Assembly (NCBI GenBank): GCA_002238925.1
Contig: MPNH01000055.1
Location: 1 to 35,834, forward strand
Origin: Spirochaetaceae bacterium bin103
Lineage (GTDB): Bacteria; Spirochaetota; Spirochaetia; SZUA-6; Bin103
Direction of reading: 5' to 3'
Length of the DNA: 35,834 nucleotides
How positions within the stretch are numbered: position 1 is the first letter of the stretch; every line of letters begins with the position of its first letter. The position numbers and the translations under genes were made by a program. The notes beneath the pieces were generated by a model. The model had not been told where the DNA came from. It made no database searches and saw only the letters and a list, made by a program, of their open reading frames with translations. Of this stretch, positions 1 through 9,634 are shown piece after piece.

Positions 1-23
1 GGCGGGCGGCGTGCTTGCCGAAA

Positions 24-3000
24 ATGAGCACGATGAGCACGCGTCGCGCCCTACTTCCGAACCGCTGGTGCAGTGTCGCCATCCTGGCCGCGGTAGCGTC
101 GCTCGCCGGCGCCCAGACGGTTCCGAGCAGCGGCGATCTGCTGTCTCTGTACGCTCCCGCGGTACTGGCCGGCGGCCGTTCCGTTACGGCGATCAGGGTG
201 CCGGTGGCCCACGCCATCAACCCGGCGCTGACCGGCGCCGACGAGCGCATCAGCTTCGATTTCGGCTACATCGCCCTGGCGCCTACCAAGAGCGGCGAGA
301 ATGGGCTCGGCAGCGTTGTCAATGTCGCCGCCACCCTCCCCACCCGCATCGGCGTATGGGGGTTCAGCGCCCACTACTTCGGCTCCGAACTGCCGGCGCT
401 GCAGATCGGTCCGCTCGGCGCGCTGCACGCGTCGTTCGCCAAGGAGTTGTATCCGCAGGTTTTTCTCGGCGCCGGTCTCGGCCTGCAGGTGGGCGAGGAT
501 CCGCTGGCCCCGGTGGGCGAACAGGAGTGGGCGTGGGGAGGCGGCCTGGACCTGGGCTTTCTGCACCGTCCCGGACAGGTGGGCCCGATCAAGGACCTGG
601 CCTGGGGCTTGGCGATGCGCGGCATCGGCAAGGCAATTACCGACCCGATGGACGGCTATCGCGTGTATGCGCCCGCCTTTACGCCGGCGCTCGGCGTAAC
701 GCTTACGCCGCTGCACACGCCCGATATCGCCTTTAGCACCAATCTCGACCTGGCGGCGCCGACGTTCCAGTCGCTGCGCATGGAGGTAGGCGCGGCGATC
801 TCGATTAGCGACTTCCTGCGTATCAGCGCGTACTACCCGTTCGCGCTCGTCGGCTCGCACGACGACGAGGAGTTCAGCCCCAAGTTCGGGTTCAGCATGC
901 GGTTCGGGTTCGGCCTGCCGGAGTCGATGCAGCTCGTCGGGTACGGCGACCGCGACTGGTCGCGCGGCGAAATCGGCATCCACACCGCGGCGGGGCCGTT
1001 GCGCGAGCAGATCTGGGGGCTGGGCCTGGGCACCACCGTTGCCCTCGGCGTGATCGACAACGAACCGCCGCGGGTCACCGTTGAAAGTAACGACGTGGAA
1101 TACCGCTCGCCCAACCTGGATGGCGTGCAGGACGACCTGACGCTGCCGATCACCATTACCGACAGCGGCCTGATTGCCGGCTACATGCTGATGGTCGAAG
1201 ATGAGGCCGGCAACCTGGTGCGCACCATCCGCAACAAGGACGGGGGGGCGTCGCCGGACGGCGTCGAAGGCGCGTTCGACCGGTTGCTTGCGAGCAAGGA
1301 ACAGATCGAAATTCCCGAAACCCTGCGCTGGGACGGCAGGTCGTCCGGCGGCCAGGTGGTCGCGGACGGCACCTATCATTACGCCCTGGAGGCGTGGGAC
1401 GACAGCGGCAACCGGGCGCGCAGCCAGTTGCGCACGGTGGTGATCGACACCGAGCCTCCGCAGGCGACGCTGCGCGCCACCGAACTGGTGTTTTCGCCCA
1501 ACGACGACGGCAACAAGGACACCATCACCATCCAACAGGAGTTCTCTCCGGAAGACCAGTGGGAGGCCAGGCTGGTGGATCCGGCCGGTATTACGGTGAT
1601 GACCTACGAGTGGAGCATGGATCCGCCCGCCACCGTGGTCTGGGACGGCCGCCGCGGCGATGGAACGTTGGCCGCGGACGGTGTGTACAGTTACCAGTTG
1701 TCCGGCAGCGACCGCGCCGGCAACAGCGCCGAGGTGCGCCTGCCCAACATCATCATCAACACCCAGGCCACGCCGATCGCGGTGCGGGCGACCGACTCGG
1801 ACATCTCGCCCAACGACGACGGCCACGACGATACGGCCAGCTACCTGCTCGAGGTGCCGGTGCCGACCGGCGTGGAGCGCTGGGAGCTCGCGGTGCGCAA
1901 CCCGTCCGGCCAGGTCGTGCGGCTGTACTCCGGTTCCGCGCCGGTGCCCGGCGAGCTCACGTTCGATGGCCGCGACGACGCCGGCCGCACACTGCCGGAG
2001 GGCATCTACCAGGCGCAGCTCGACCTGATCTACGAGAACGGCAATCGGCCGAGCGCGGTGGCGCCGGAGCTGCTGATCGACCTGACCGCGCCGGCCGCTA
2101 CCGTAAAGGCCTCGCTGGCAGTGTTCTCGCCGGACGGCGACGGCAACAAGGATACGGTAACGATCTTCCAGGAAACCTTCGACGAGGCCGAGTGGACCGG
2201 CGTGGTCAGCGCGGCGAACGGCGACGCGGTGCGTACGCTCACCTGGCGCGGCACGCCGGAGGGCAGCTTTACCTGGGACGGGCGCCGTTCCGACGGGCTG
2301 CCGGCGCCGGACGGCATCTACTACTACCAGTTGGAAGCGCGCGACTCGGCGGGCAACGTGGGCCGGTCCAACGCCGTCGAGCTGACGGTCGACACCGCCG
2401 ACACGCCGGTGTTCCTGGCTACCAGTGCAACGCACTTCTCGCCGAATGCCGACGGCGTGGCCGACCACATCAAGCTGCTGCCGCGCCTCGAAGACTCCGA
2501 GGGCGTGGAGCGCTACGTGCTGCGCGTGGAGGCGGGCCGCGGCGAAGGCGCTTCCGCCGGCATCGTGCGTACCCTGTCCGATCGCGGCAGCGTACCGGAG
2601 CAGATCATCTGGGACGGCCTCGACGATGACGGGGACCGCTCCCCGGACGGCAACTACTTCGCGATCCTGGAGGTGTACTACCAGAAGGGCAACAACCCCC
2701 AGGCCAGCAGTCCGACCTTCGTGATCGACACCGGCTATCCGGAGGCGGAGTTGACCGCCGAATCGCTGCTGCTGTCCCCGGACGGCGACGGCCAGAACGA
2801 CGAGATCTTTGTCGACCAGTCGTCGACGCTCGAAGACACCTGGGAGGGTGAAATCGCCGGCGAAAACGGTGAGGTGGTGCGCACCTTCTTCTGGAAGGGC
2901 GAACTGGACGGATTCTCCTGGGACGGCACCGACGAGAATGGCAACCTGGTGAGCGACGGCTTCTACGTGTATCGCGTAACCGGGCGCGATCTGGCCGGCA

Positions 3001-4106
3001 ACGCTGCCACCGCGGTGCTGGAAGGGATCGAGGTCGACAGCCGGCCGACGACGGTGTTCGCCACCATTGACACGGAAGGCTTCTCACCGAATGGCGACAA
3101 CGTGCGCGACACGCAGGCGGTGGGCATCGTGCTCAGCCTGAGCGAAGGGGTGCAGACCTGGGAGATCCGGTTTACGCACGCCGAGCTGGGTGTGCAGCGC
3201 GCCATGGGCGGCACCGGGGCGGTGCCGGAGCGCGTGGTGTGGGACGGCCAGACCGACAGCGGTTCGGGCGCGCCGGAAGGTTCCTACGCCGCCGACGTGA
3301 CGGTTACCTACACCAAGGGCAACCGGCCGACGGCGCAAACCGCGGCGTTCCTGCTCGACCGCACGCCACCGCGCATCACGCTCGACCTGTCGCCGCAGCC
3401 GTTCTCCCCGGACAACGACGGCGTCGACGATGAGTTGGCCATGATCGTCGGCGTGGAGGACATCAGCCCGCTGTCCGGGTGGAGCATGACCATTACCGAT
3501 CCGCAGGGCGCCCTGTTCGCCACCTTCTCCGGGCGTGGAGCGCCAAGTTCGCGGATCCTCTGGAACGGCTTGTCCGACAACGGCGAACTGGTGCAGTCGG
3601 CGCTCGACTACCCGGTCGCGCTGGCGGTCAGCGACGTGCTTGGCAACACGGCCATCGTCAACGACGCCATCACGGTCGACGTGCTGGTGATTCGCGACGG
3701 CGACAAGTGGAAGATCCAGATTGCCAGCATTACCTTTCCACCCAACTCTGCCGATCTTTCGCAGGTCAGCGGCGCCGCGGCCGACTTGAACGCGCGCACG
3801 ATCCTGCGCCTGGGAGAGATATTCAACAAGAATCGTGCCTTCACGATTCTGATCGAGGGACATGCCAACAGCGTGCTGTACCAGGATACCGATGCGGCGG
3901 CGCGCGAGCAGCGCGAGGTGTTGCTGCCGCTGTCGGCGGCGCGTGCCGAGGCGGTCAAGCGCGAACTGGTGGCGCTCGGAGTGAACGCCGGGAGGATAAC
4001 CACCGACGGCGTGGGCGGCGCGAATCCGGTCGTCCCGTTCTCGGATGAACAGAACCGATGGAAGAATCGCCGAGTCGAATTCATTCTCACCGGCCGGGGG
4101 TCGTAG
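24..4106 (+). CDS. Giant OmpA-family outer-membrane protein with eight FlgD-like Ig repeats
   Basis: The protein probably connects the outer membrane to peptidoglycan. The N-terminus is a signal peptide: basic start, hydrophobic core AILAAVASLAG, then AQ. About 300 residues rich in alternating Gly/aromatic strands follow, including an AINPAL segment like the NPA motif of PorV/UPF0164-type barrels. From about base 1090 eight Ig-like repeats begin, each opening with a [F/I/L]SP[N/D]xDG motif (bases 1491, 1803, 2124, 2436, 2772, 3081 and 3402, plus a divergent first copy near 1099) and each carrying a WDG motif; this matches FlgD-type Ig domains. The end, about bases 3715-4095, is an OmpA domain with LSAARAEAV and NRRVEF signatures. 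Start candidates are TTG 15, ATG 24 and ATG 33. The frame is open to the window edge, so an earlier start is possible. It overlaps mltG by 49 bases. The domains are clear; the barrel and the tethering role are inferred. Confidence 0.85.
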   Translation: MSTMSTRRALLPNRWCSVAILAAVASLAGAQTVPSSGDLLSLYAPAVLAGGRSVTAIRVPVAHAINPALTGADERISFDFGYIALAPTKSGENGLGSVVNVAATLPTRIGVWGFSAHYFGSELPALQIGPLGALHASFAKELYPQVFLGAGLGLQVGEDPLAPVGEQEWAWGGGLDLGFLHRPGQVGPIKDLAWGLAMRGIGKAITDPMDGYRVYAPAFTPALGVTLTPLHTPDIAFSTNLDLAAPTFQSLRMEVGAAISISDFLRISAYYPFALVGSHDDEEFSPKFGFSMRFGFGLPESMQLVGYGDRDWSRGEIGIHTAAGPLREQIWGLGLGTTVALGVIDNEPPRVTVESNDVEYRSPNLDGVQDDLTLPITITDSGLIAGYMLMVEDEAGNLVRTIRNKDGGASPDGVEGAFDRLLASKEQIEIPETLRWDGRSSGGQVVADGTYHYALEAWDDSGNRARSQLRTVVIDTEPPQATLRATELVFSPNDDGNKDTITIQQEFSPEDQWEARLVDPAGITVMTYEWSMDPPATVVWDGRRGDGTLAADGVYSYQLSGSDRAGNSAEVRLPNIIINTQATPIAVRATDSDISPNDDGHDDTASYLLEVPVPTGVERWELAVRNPSGQVVRLYSGSAPVPGELTFDGRDDAGRTLPEGIYQAQLDLIYENGNRPSAVAPELLIDLTAPAATVKASLAVFSPDGDGNKDTVTIFQETFDEAEWTGVVSAANGDAVRTLTWRGTPEGSFTWDGRRSDGLPAPDGIYYYQLEARDSAGNVGRSNAVELTVDTADTPVFLATSATHFSPNADGVADHIKLLPRLEDSEGVERYVLRVEAGRGEGASAGIVRTLSDRGSVPEQIIWDGLDDDGDRSPDGNYFAILEVYYQKGNNPQASSPTFVIDTGYPEAELTAESLLLSPDGDGQNDEIFVDQSSTLEDTWEGEIAGENGEVVRTFFWKGELDGFSWDGTDENGNLVSDGFYVYRVTGRDLAGNAATAVLEGIEVDSRPTTVFATIDTEGFSPNGDNVRDTQAVGIVLSLSEGVQTWEIRFTHAELGVQRAMGGTGAVPERVVWDGQTDSGSGAPEGSYAADVTVTYTKGNRPTAQTAAFLLDRTPPRITLDLSPQPFSPDNDGVDDELAMIVGVEDISPLSGWSMTITDPQGALFATFSGRGAPSSRILWNGLSDNGELVQSALDYPVALAVSDVLGNTAIVNDAITVDVLVIRDGDKWKIQIASITFPPNSADLSQVSGAAADLNARTILRLGEIFNKNRAFTILIEGHANSVLYQDTDAAAREQREVLLPLSAARAEAVKRELVALGVNAGRITTDGVGGANPVVPFSDEQNRWKNRRVEFILTGRGS

Positions 4107-5140
4107 CGGCGGCGTTCGGGGCACTGATTGCGGTGACCGCGGCTGCGATTGGCGGCGCTGGACTGCACCTGAACCGGCCGCCCCCGGGCGCCGCGGCGCA
4201 CGATGCCGCGCGTCCGTTCGCGATCGAGTCGGGGGAGACCTTCGGGTCGGTCGCGCAACGGCTGCAGCGGGAGGGCATTATCCGCTCGCCGCTGGTGTTC
4301 CGCGCGCTCGCCGGCGTGCGCGGCAGCGATACGGCGATTCAGGCCGGCTACTTCCAGTTGCCCGCCGGCGCCACGACTGCGCAGGTGCTCGCCCTGCTGG
4401 TCGACGCATCGCAGCACCTGTCGCGCGTCACCATCCCGGAGGGTTGGACAATAAACGGGATTGCCGCTTACCTGGAGCAGATCGGCGTGGCAGGTGCGGT
4501 GCAGTTCCAGGCCGCGGCGCGCTCGCCGCTGCTGATGGCGGAACTCGGCATCGCGGCGGACACCGCCGAAGGCTACCTGTTTCCCGATACCTACTACTTT
4601 CCGCCCGAGTACGGCGCCGAGGCGGTAGTCCGCCACATGGTGGGCAACTTCTTCGCCCGCCTGGAGCAGATCGATCCCGGCAGCCGCGCCGATCCGGCGC
4701 AGTTGCACGCTACCGTGACGCTCGCCTCGATCGTGGAGCGCGAGTACCGGCTGCCGGGCGAGGCGCCGATCATTGCGTCGGTGTTCTACAACCGGCTGCG
4801 CGGCAAGGCGCGCCTGGAGTCGTGCGCCACCATTCAGTACATCATCACCGAGCTGCAGGGGAAGGAGCACCCGGAGCGTATCCTGCACGCCGACCTGGAT
4901 ATCGACTCCGACTTCAACACCTACCGGCGCAAGGGACTGCCGCCGGCACCGATCGCCAATCCGGGCCTGACCGCCCTGCGGGCGGCGCTGAACCCCGCCA
5001 AGACCGACTACTGGTATTTCGTGGTGCGCGATCCCGCCACCGGGGCACACCAGTTCTCCACCGACCTGAGCGCACACTCGGAGGCCAAGTTCCTGTACCT
5101 GAAGGGTGTCGCCGCCGCACCGGACCGTGCGCGTTCCTGA
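4058..5140 (+). CDS. mltG: Endolytic murein transglycosylase MltG (YceG-like)
   Basis: MltG is an inner-membrane lytic transglycosylase that cleaves nascent glycan strands internally and so sets their length. The 360-residue protein has a short basic N-terminus, one membrane helix (VVAAAFGALIAVTAAAI), a LysM-like stretch (FAIESGETFGSVAQRLQREG) and the YceG catalytic domain. The family motif ASIVERE contains E227, aligned with the catalytic Glu of E. coli MltG (E218), followed by ASVFYNRL and the C-terminal PIANPG and YWYFVV motifs. Length is normal for the family. The ATG at 4058 lies inside the end of the upstream OmpA-type gene, and I see no better start downstream because the helix begins at once. 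Its 3' end overlaps dnaG. Its position before dnaG and near the mre genes suits a wall-growth role. Confidence 0.93.
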   Translation: MEESPSRIHSHRPGVVAAAFGALIAVTAAAIGGAGLHLNRPPPGAAAHDAARPFAIESGETFGSVAQRLQREGIIRSPLVFRALAGVRGSDTAIQAGYFQLPAGATTAQVLALLVDASQHLSRVTIPEGWTINGIAAYLEQIGVAGAVQFQAAARSPLLMAELGIAADTAEGYLFPDTYYFPPEYGAEAVVRHMVGNFFARLEQIDPGSRADPAQLHATVTLASIVEREYRLPGEAPIIASVFYNRLRGKARLESCATIQYIITELQGKEHPERILHADLDIDSDFNTYRRKGLPPAPIANPGLTALRAALNPAKTDYWYFVVRDPATGAHQFSTDLSAHSEAKFLYLKGVAAAPDRARS

Positions 5141-6971
5141 GGCTCAAATCGCCCAGATACTGGGCCGCACCGATATTGTCGAGGTGGTGGGCGAGTACAC
5201 GGCGCTCCGCCAACGCAGCGGGCGCTTCTGGGGCCTGTGTCCGTTCCACTCCGAGAAGACGCCCTCGTTCACCGTGTCCGCCGACAAGGCGGCATTCTAC
5301 TGCTTCGGCTGCGGCAAGGGCGGCGGCGTGACCCAGTTCGTGATGGACGTGGAGGGGCTGTCGTTCCCGGAGGCGCTGCGCGCGCTGGCCGAACGCGCCG
5401 GCATCGAGCTGGAGGCCGAACGCGGCCCCTCGGATGCGGTCAGCCGGCGCGAATACGTCGAACTGAACAGCAGGATCGCCGCCACCTTCCACCACCTGCT
5501 GCGCACCCACGAGCAGGCGGCGCCGGCGCGCGACTACCTGCAGGAGCGCGGCATCGGCAGTGGTGCGGTGGCCGATTTCCAGCTTGGCTGGGCGCCGGCA
5601 GCGTCCGGCTGGCTGCTGCGCTTCCTGCACGGCAAGCAATACTCGGACCGGTTCCTGAGCCAGACCGGCCTGTTCGTGGCGCCGCGCGAGGCCGCCGGCG
5701 GCGCGTCGCAAGGACTGCGTGGGCTGTTCCGGGCGCGGCTGATGTTTCCGATTGCCAGCGCCCGCGGCGAGGTGATCGCGTTCGGCGGGCGTACCCTCGC
5801 CGGCGAAGGCGTTCCCAAGTACGTGAACTCCGCGGAGACGCCGTTCTTCCGCAAGAACGAGCAGCTGTTCGGGCTCGACCGGGCTCGTGCGCTGCTGCGC
5901 GCCGGTGGCGCCGGTGACGCGAGCGGCGCGCGGCCGCCGAGCGTGGTGGTGGTGGAGGGCTACACCGACGTGATTGCCCTCGCCGGGCTCGGCGTGCCCG
6001 CGGTGGCGACGCTCGGTACCGCCTTCGGCGCCGCTCACGCGCGGCTGTTGAAGCGGCAGGGATTCTCGGCAACCGTGATGTTCGATGCCGACGACGCCGG
6101 CCGCACCGCCGCCCTGCGCGCGCTGCGCGTTCTGGCGCAGCACGAGGTGCCGGCCGCGGTGGCGCCGCTGCCGCCCGGCAGCGATCCGGCGGACCTGGTC
6201 GCGGCCGGCAACGACGCGCAATTGCAACGCGTGCTCGAATCGCCTATAACAGCGTCTCGGTACACGATTCAGACCGCGTGTGCCGGAACCGACCTGAGCA
6301 CCGCGGAGGGCAAGGAGCAGGCGTTTGCCGCACTGCTGCCCTACCTGCTCGAAGTTGATTCGGCGATTACGCGGGAAGGGTTGTTGCAGGAGGTAGCGGA
6401 GCAGTTGCGCCTGGACTACGACACCGTGCGCACCGAGTTTCGGCGCCGAGCCGTCGGCGGCGGTGCGCGGCGCGCAGGCCCGGCTGGCCGTGCGGCCGCG
6501 GGCGGACGCGCGGACGCGGGAGGCACCGCGGCGGCCGGCGCCGAGCTGCGGCTCATGCTCGCCGTGGCGGTCAACCGTGGGCAGTTCAGCGTGGTGCGCG
6601 ACCGGCTGGACGCCGACGAATTGCAGGACGACCGGGCGCGGGCACTGTATATTGTCCTGGAGGACTGTTTTCGCCACGAGCAGAGCGACCCGGACAACCT
6701 GTTGCGGCGCATCGAGTCGGACGAGTTGCGGGCGCTGGTTGCTCAGAAGCTTGCGGTAGACGAATTCTCCGTCAATGTCGAGGCGTATGTTGCTGGCGGT
6801 GTGCGGCGGGTGAAGTCACACGCCCTGGAGCGCAAGCGCGACCGGCTGATGGAGCGAGTCCGACGCGCGGAACATGAAGGATCGACCGAGGCTATTAGTG
6901 AATTGTTGGCCGACAAAATCTTTTTGGACAGCGAGCTGAACAAGCTGCGCGGGGAGGCCGTGTCTCGATGA
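5106..6971 (+). CDS. dnaG: DNA primase
   Basis: DnaG makes the RNA primers for replication in association with the DnaB helicase. Counting from GTG 5106, the CHC2 zinc-binding site is C45-x2-H48 with C66-x2-C69. The TOPRIM core shows VVVVEGYTD near residue 280 (metal-binding Glu) and FDADDAGR near 325. A helical C-terminal domain for DnaB binding follows a Gly/Ala/Arg-rich linker near residues 455-475. Total 621 residues, normal for the family. The start is uncertain: GTG 5106 gives a seven-residue extra leader, while GTG 5127 begins [12 protein letters not shown], closer to the usual DnaG start. Either way it overlaps mltG (35 or 14 bases). The stop overlaps the rpoD start as ATGA, suggesting coupled translation. 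The usual rpsU partner of the macromolecular-synthesis operon is not upstream here. Confidence 0.96.
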   Translation: MSPPHRTVRVPEAQIAQILGRTDIVEVVGEYTALRQRSGRFWGLCPFHSEKTPSFTVSADKAAFYCFGCGKGGGVTQFVMDVEGLSFPEALRALAERAGIELEAERGPSDAVSRREYVELNSRIAATFHHLLRTHEQAAPARDYLQERGIGSGAVADFQLGWAPAASGWLLRFLHGKQYSDRFLSQTGLFVAPREAAGGASQGLRGLFRARLMFPIASARGEVIAFGGRTLAGEGVPKYVNSAETPFFRKNEQLFGLDRARALLRAGGAGDASGARPPSVVVVEGYTDVIALAGLGVPAVATLGTAFGAAHARLLKRQGFSATVMFDADDAGRTAALRALRVLAQHEVPAAVAPLPPGSDPADLVAAGNDAQLQRVLESPITASRYTIQTACAGTDLSTAEGKEQAFAALLPYLLEVDSAITREGLLQEVAEQLRLDYDTVRTEFRRRAVGGGARRAGPAGRAAAGGRADAGGTAAAGAELRLMLAVAVNRGQFSVVRDRLDADELQDDRARALYIVLEDCFRHEQSDPDNLLRRIESDELRALVAQKLAVDEFSVNVEAYVAGGVRRVKSHALERKRDRLMERVRRAEHEGSTEAISELLADKIFLDSELNKLRGEAVSR

Positions 6972-8701
6972 GTACGCCGTTGGTGAGCGATCTTCAGCAC
7001 GATCCGGTGGTGGAACGACTGTTGGACTTTGCCCGTCGGAAGAAGACGGTGACCTACGACGAGGTCAATGACTTCCTGCCGGACTGGATAGTCAACTCGG
7101 ATCGCATCGACGACGTCGCAGCGATCCTGGAGAAGAACGGCATCAAGCTGGAAGACGAGGACGTTGCCGACGAGCCCGAACGGCCGGTGGCCGCGAACCG
7201 CAAACTGGTGTACAGCGACAAGGACTCCGCGGTCGACGACCCGATTCGCCTGTACCTGCGCGAGATCGGGCGCGAGAACCTGCTCACGGCGGACGACGAG
7301 GTGCGCCTGTCGAAGGAGATGGAAGAGGGCGAGAACATCATCAAGGATGTATTCACCTCCAGCGGCGCCCTCATTCCGCAGTTCTTCGACATCGCCGAGC
7401 GCGCGCGGTCCGCCAAGGATCCGCGCGAACTCAACCTCAACAAGAAGGAGGCGTCCGAGTTTCTCGCCGACCGGCGCCGCCTCAACGCGTGGTACAAGGA
7501 GACGATTCGCGATCTGTACGTGAACCTGAAGTGCTACGTCGAGGCCAAGAAGTGCATCGCCGCCGAGGGCGGAGCGGTGCTTGGCAACGATCGGCTGCAC
7601 GCGATGCGCGCCCCGATTCTGAAGGCGCTGAGGAGCATTGCCTTCCATCAGGACGAGATCAACGAGGTCTCCGACCGGTTTTCCGAGGCGGCTCGCAAGA
7701 TCCGCTTCGTGTGCGCCGAGCAGCGCAACATCGAAGCTCAACTCAGGGTCGGCAACTCCAAGGAGCTGCGCAGCCTGGGACGGGGGCTGGCGCAGAACGC
7801 CGAGCGCGAGCGCATCGAGGGCGAGCTGGAGACCCCCGCCGAAAAGATCAAGGAGCTGATCCGCGACTACCAGGTGAACGAGCGCGAGTTGGCCGGCCTG
7901 GAGAACGACTTCGAGCAGACCACCGACGAGATCCTGCAGATGACCGACCAGATCGAACATGGCCGGGTTATGATGAAGGGAGCCAAGGACCGCCTGATCC
8001 AGGCCAACCTGCGGTTGGTGGTGAGCATCGCCAAGAAGTACACCAACCGTGGGCTGCACTTTTTCGACTTGGTGCAGGAGGGCAACATCGGCCTGATCAA
8101 GGCGGTCGAGAAGTTCGAGTACCGGAAGGGTTACAAGTTCTCGACCTACGCCACCTGGTGGATCCGGCAGGCGATTACCCGTTCGATTTCCGACCAGGCC
8201 CGCACCATTCGGGTTCCGGTGCACATGATCGAGCAGATTAACAAGGTAGTGCGGGAGTCGCGCCAGCTCATGCAGGTGCTCGGCCGCGAGCCGACCGACG
8301 AGGAGGTCGCCGCCCGTCTCGGCTGGTCGGAGGCGCGCATCAAGTCGGTGAAGGGCGTCGCGCGCGAACCGATTTCGCTGGAGACCCCGATCGGCGAGGA
8401 GGAGGACTCGATCCTCGGCGATTTCATCGAGGACAAGGATGTGGAGAATCCGGCCAGCCGGACCGCGTTCACCCTGCTGCAGGAACAGCTCGATGACGTA
8501 CTCAAGACGTTGCCGAAGCGGGAGCAGGAAGTGCTCAAGATGCGGTTCGGGCTGGATGATGGATATTCGCTGACGTTGGAGGAGGTGGGCCTGTACTTCA
8601 ACGTCACGCGCGAGCGCATCCGTCAGATCGAAGCCAAGGCCCTGCGGCGGTTGCGCCATCCGAAACGCAGCCGGCGCCTGAAAGACTACCTGGACGAGTA
8701 A
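6968..8701 (+). CDS. rpoD: RNA polymerase primary sigma factor (sigma-70)
   Basis: This is the housekeeping sigma factor that directs RNA polymerase to -10/-35 promoters. The 577-residue protein shows region 1.1 (residues 1-60), region 1.2 beginning [12 protein letters not shown], and a non-conserved insert. Region 2, about residues 340-410, contains [27 protein letters not shown] and [13 protein letters not shown] for -10 recognition and melting. Region 3 contains HMIEQINKV. Region 4 near the end contains [20 protein letters not shown] for -35 recognition. All promoter-contact motifs are intact, so promoters in this genome should resemble TTGACA/TATAAT. ATG 6968 overlaps the dnaG stop by four bases. 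A zinc-ribbon gene follows nine bases after the stop. Confidence 0.98.
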   Translation: MSTPLVSDLQHDPVVERLLDFARRKKTVTYDEVNDFLPDWIVNSDRIDDVAAILEKNGIKLEDEDVADEPERPVAANRKLVYSDKDSAVDDPIRLYLREIGRENLLTADDEVRLSKEMEEGENIIKDVFTSSGALIPQFFDIAERARSAKDPRELNLNKKEASEFLADRRRLNAWYKETIRDLYVNLKCYVEAKKCIAAEGGAVLGNDRLHAMRAPILKALRSIAFHQDEINEVSDRFSEAARKIRFVCAEQRNIEAQLRVGNSKELRSLGRGLAQNAERERIEGELETPAEKIKELIRDYQVNERELAGLENDFEQTTDEILQMTDQIEHGRVMMKGAKDRLIQANLRLVVSIAKKYTNRGLHFFDLVQEGNIGLIKAVEKFEYRKGYKFSTYATWWIRQAITRSISDQARTIRVPVHMIEQINKVVRESRQLMQVLGREPTDEEVAARLGWSEARIKSVKGVAREPISLETPIGEEEDSILGDFIEDKDVENPASRTAFTLLQEQLDDVLKTLPKREQEVLKMRFGLDDGYSLTLEEVGLYFNVTRERIRQIEAKALRRLRHPKRSRRLKDYLDE

Positions 8702-8710
8702 CGAGAGCCC

Positions 8711-9634
8711 ATGAATTACCCCGCCGACACCACCTACCCCGACACCGGGAGCGGCAACCTCGAGGACGTGCTGCAGAAGCTGCGTACACTGCAGAAAGTG
8801 CTGTTCCAGCGCTTCGGCACCGAGGCCGAGATTCAGGATCTGCCGCGCGCACTGTCGCACAAGACCGACGAGCTGAATCGGCTCAAGCAGAACTACGTGG
8901 ACCACAACGACCTGTACAACAGGACCCGGGAACGGATCACCGAGCTGCGCGAGCGCGCCATCGAAGCGGAACGGGAGCGCGAACGCTACGAAGGGCAGAT
9001 GGACGCCATCCGCACGCAGCGTGAGTACGAGGCGCTCGACAAGGAAATCAACGACGCCAATCTGCGCGAGGCGGAGGTGCGGCGCGAGTTGCAGCGCGAA
9101 GAGTCGCGGCTCGATGAGATGTCGGTGGCCCTGGAGCAGGAGGAGCAGCGCATCGGCAAGCAGGATCAGGAGGTGGCCGAAGAGCAGCAGCGCATCGACA
9201 CCGAGATAGCCGAGCGCAAGATCACGCTCAAGGAGCTGGTAGCCGAGGAGGCCCAGATCACGCCCGGGCTCGACGAGGAATTACTGTTCAAGTTCGAGCG
9301 GATCATCCGCAACAAGGAGGGGCTCGGCATCGTCGCGCTGCGTGCCGGTGTGTGCACCGGCTGCCAGATGATTCTGCCGCCGTTCTTCGCCAACCGGGTG
9401 CGCATTGGCGAAGAGATCATGTTCTGTCCCAACTGCAGCCGCATCGTGTTCTACGGCGGCGATGACGAATTCGAGACCGATCCATTCGACGCCGCCACCG
9501 CCGAGTTCGACGACGACGACCTGATGTTCGAGGACGACGAACCGGAAGAGATCGAGGCCGTGGTGGATGCGGCGGCGGCCGGGCCGGTGGCCGCCGCTCC
9601 CAGTGACAGCGACGACGAAGAAGACGACGATTAG
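8711..9634 (+). CDS. C4-type zinc-ribbon coiled-coil protein with acidic tail
   Basis: The function is not established. The family (zf-RING_7 / TP0494-like) is common in spirochaetes and other bacteria and may bind nucleic acid. Residues about 15-195 form a long Glu/Arg/Lys-rich coiled coil with repeated heptads (REAEVRRELQREESRLDEM and similar). The zinc ribbon follows near residues 215-245 as CTGC ... CPNC, flanked by GVC and RIVFYG. The last 70 residues are extremely acidic and end in DSDDEEDDD, which is longer than I would expect for the family. The ATG is preceded by only a weak GAGAG. It follows rpoD by nine bases and is probably co-transcribed with it. Its TAG stop directly touches the RNase P RNA. 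The domain call is firm; the function is unknown. Confidence 0.85.
   Translation: MNYPADTTYPDTGSGNLEDVLQKLRTLQKVLFQRFGTEAEIQDLPRALSHKTDELNRLKQNYVDHNDLYNRTRERITELRERAIEAERERERYEGQMDAIRTQREYEALDKEINDANLREAEVRRELQREESRLDEMSVALEQEEQRIGKQDQEVAEEQQRIDTEIAERKITLKELVAEEAQITPGLDEELLFKFERIIRNKEGLGIVALRAGVCTGCQMILPPFFANRVRIGEEIMFCPNCSRIVFYGGDDEFETDPFDAATAEFDDDDLMFEDDEPEEIEAVVDAAAAGPVAAAPSDSDDEEDDD

Noticed and set aside
51..2468. 805-residue open frame on the - strand opposite the OmpA-type gene
   Set aside because: It is Arg/His/Val-rich, has no domain and mirrors the codon bias of the + strand gene; a shadow frame common in high-GC DNA.
6743..8905. 720-residue - strand frame opposite rpoD
   Set aside because: Antisense to the fully conserved rpoD sequence, with no recognisable motif.
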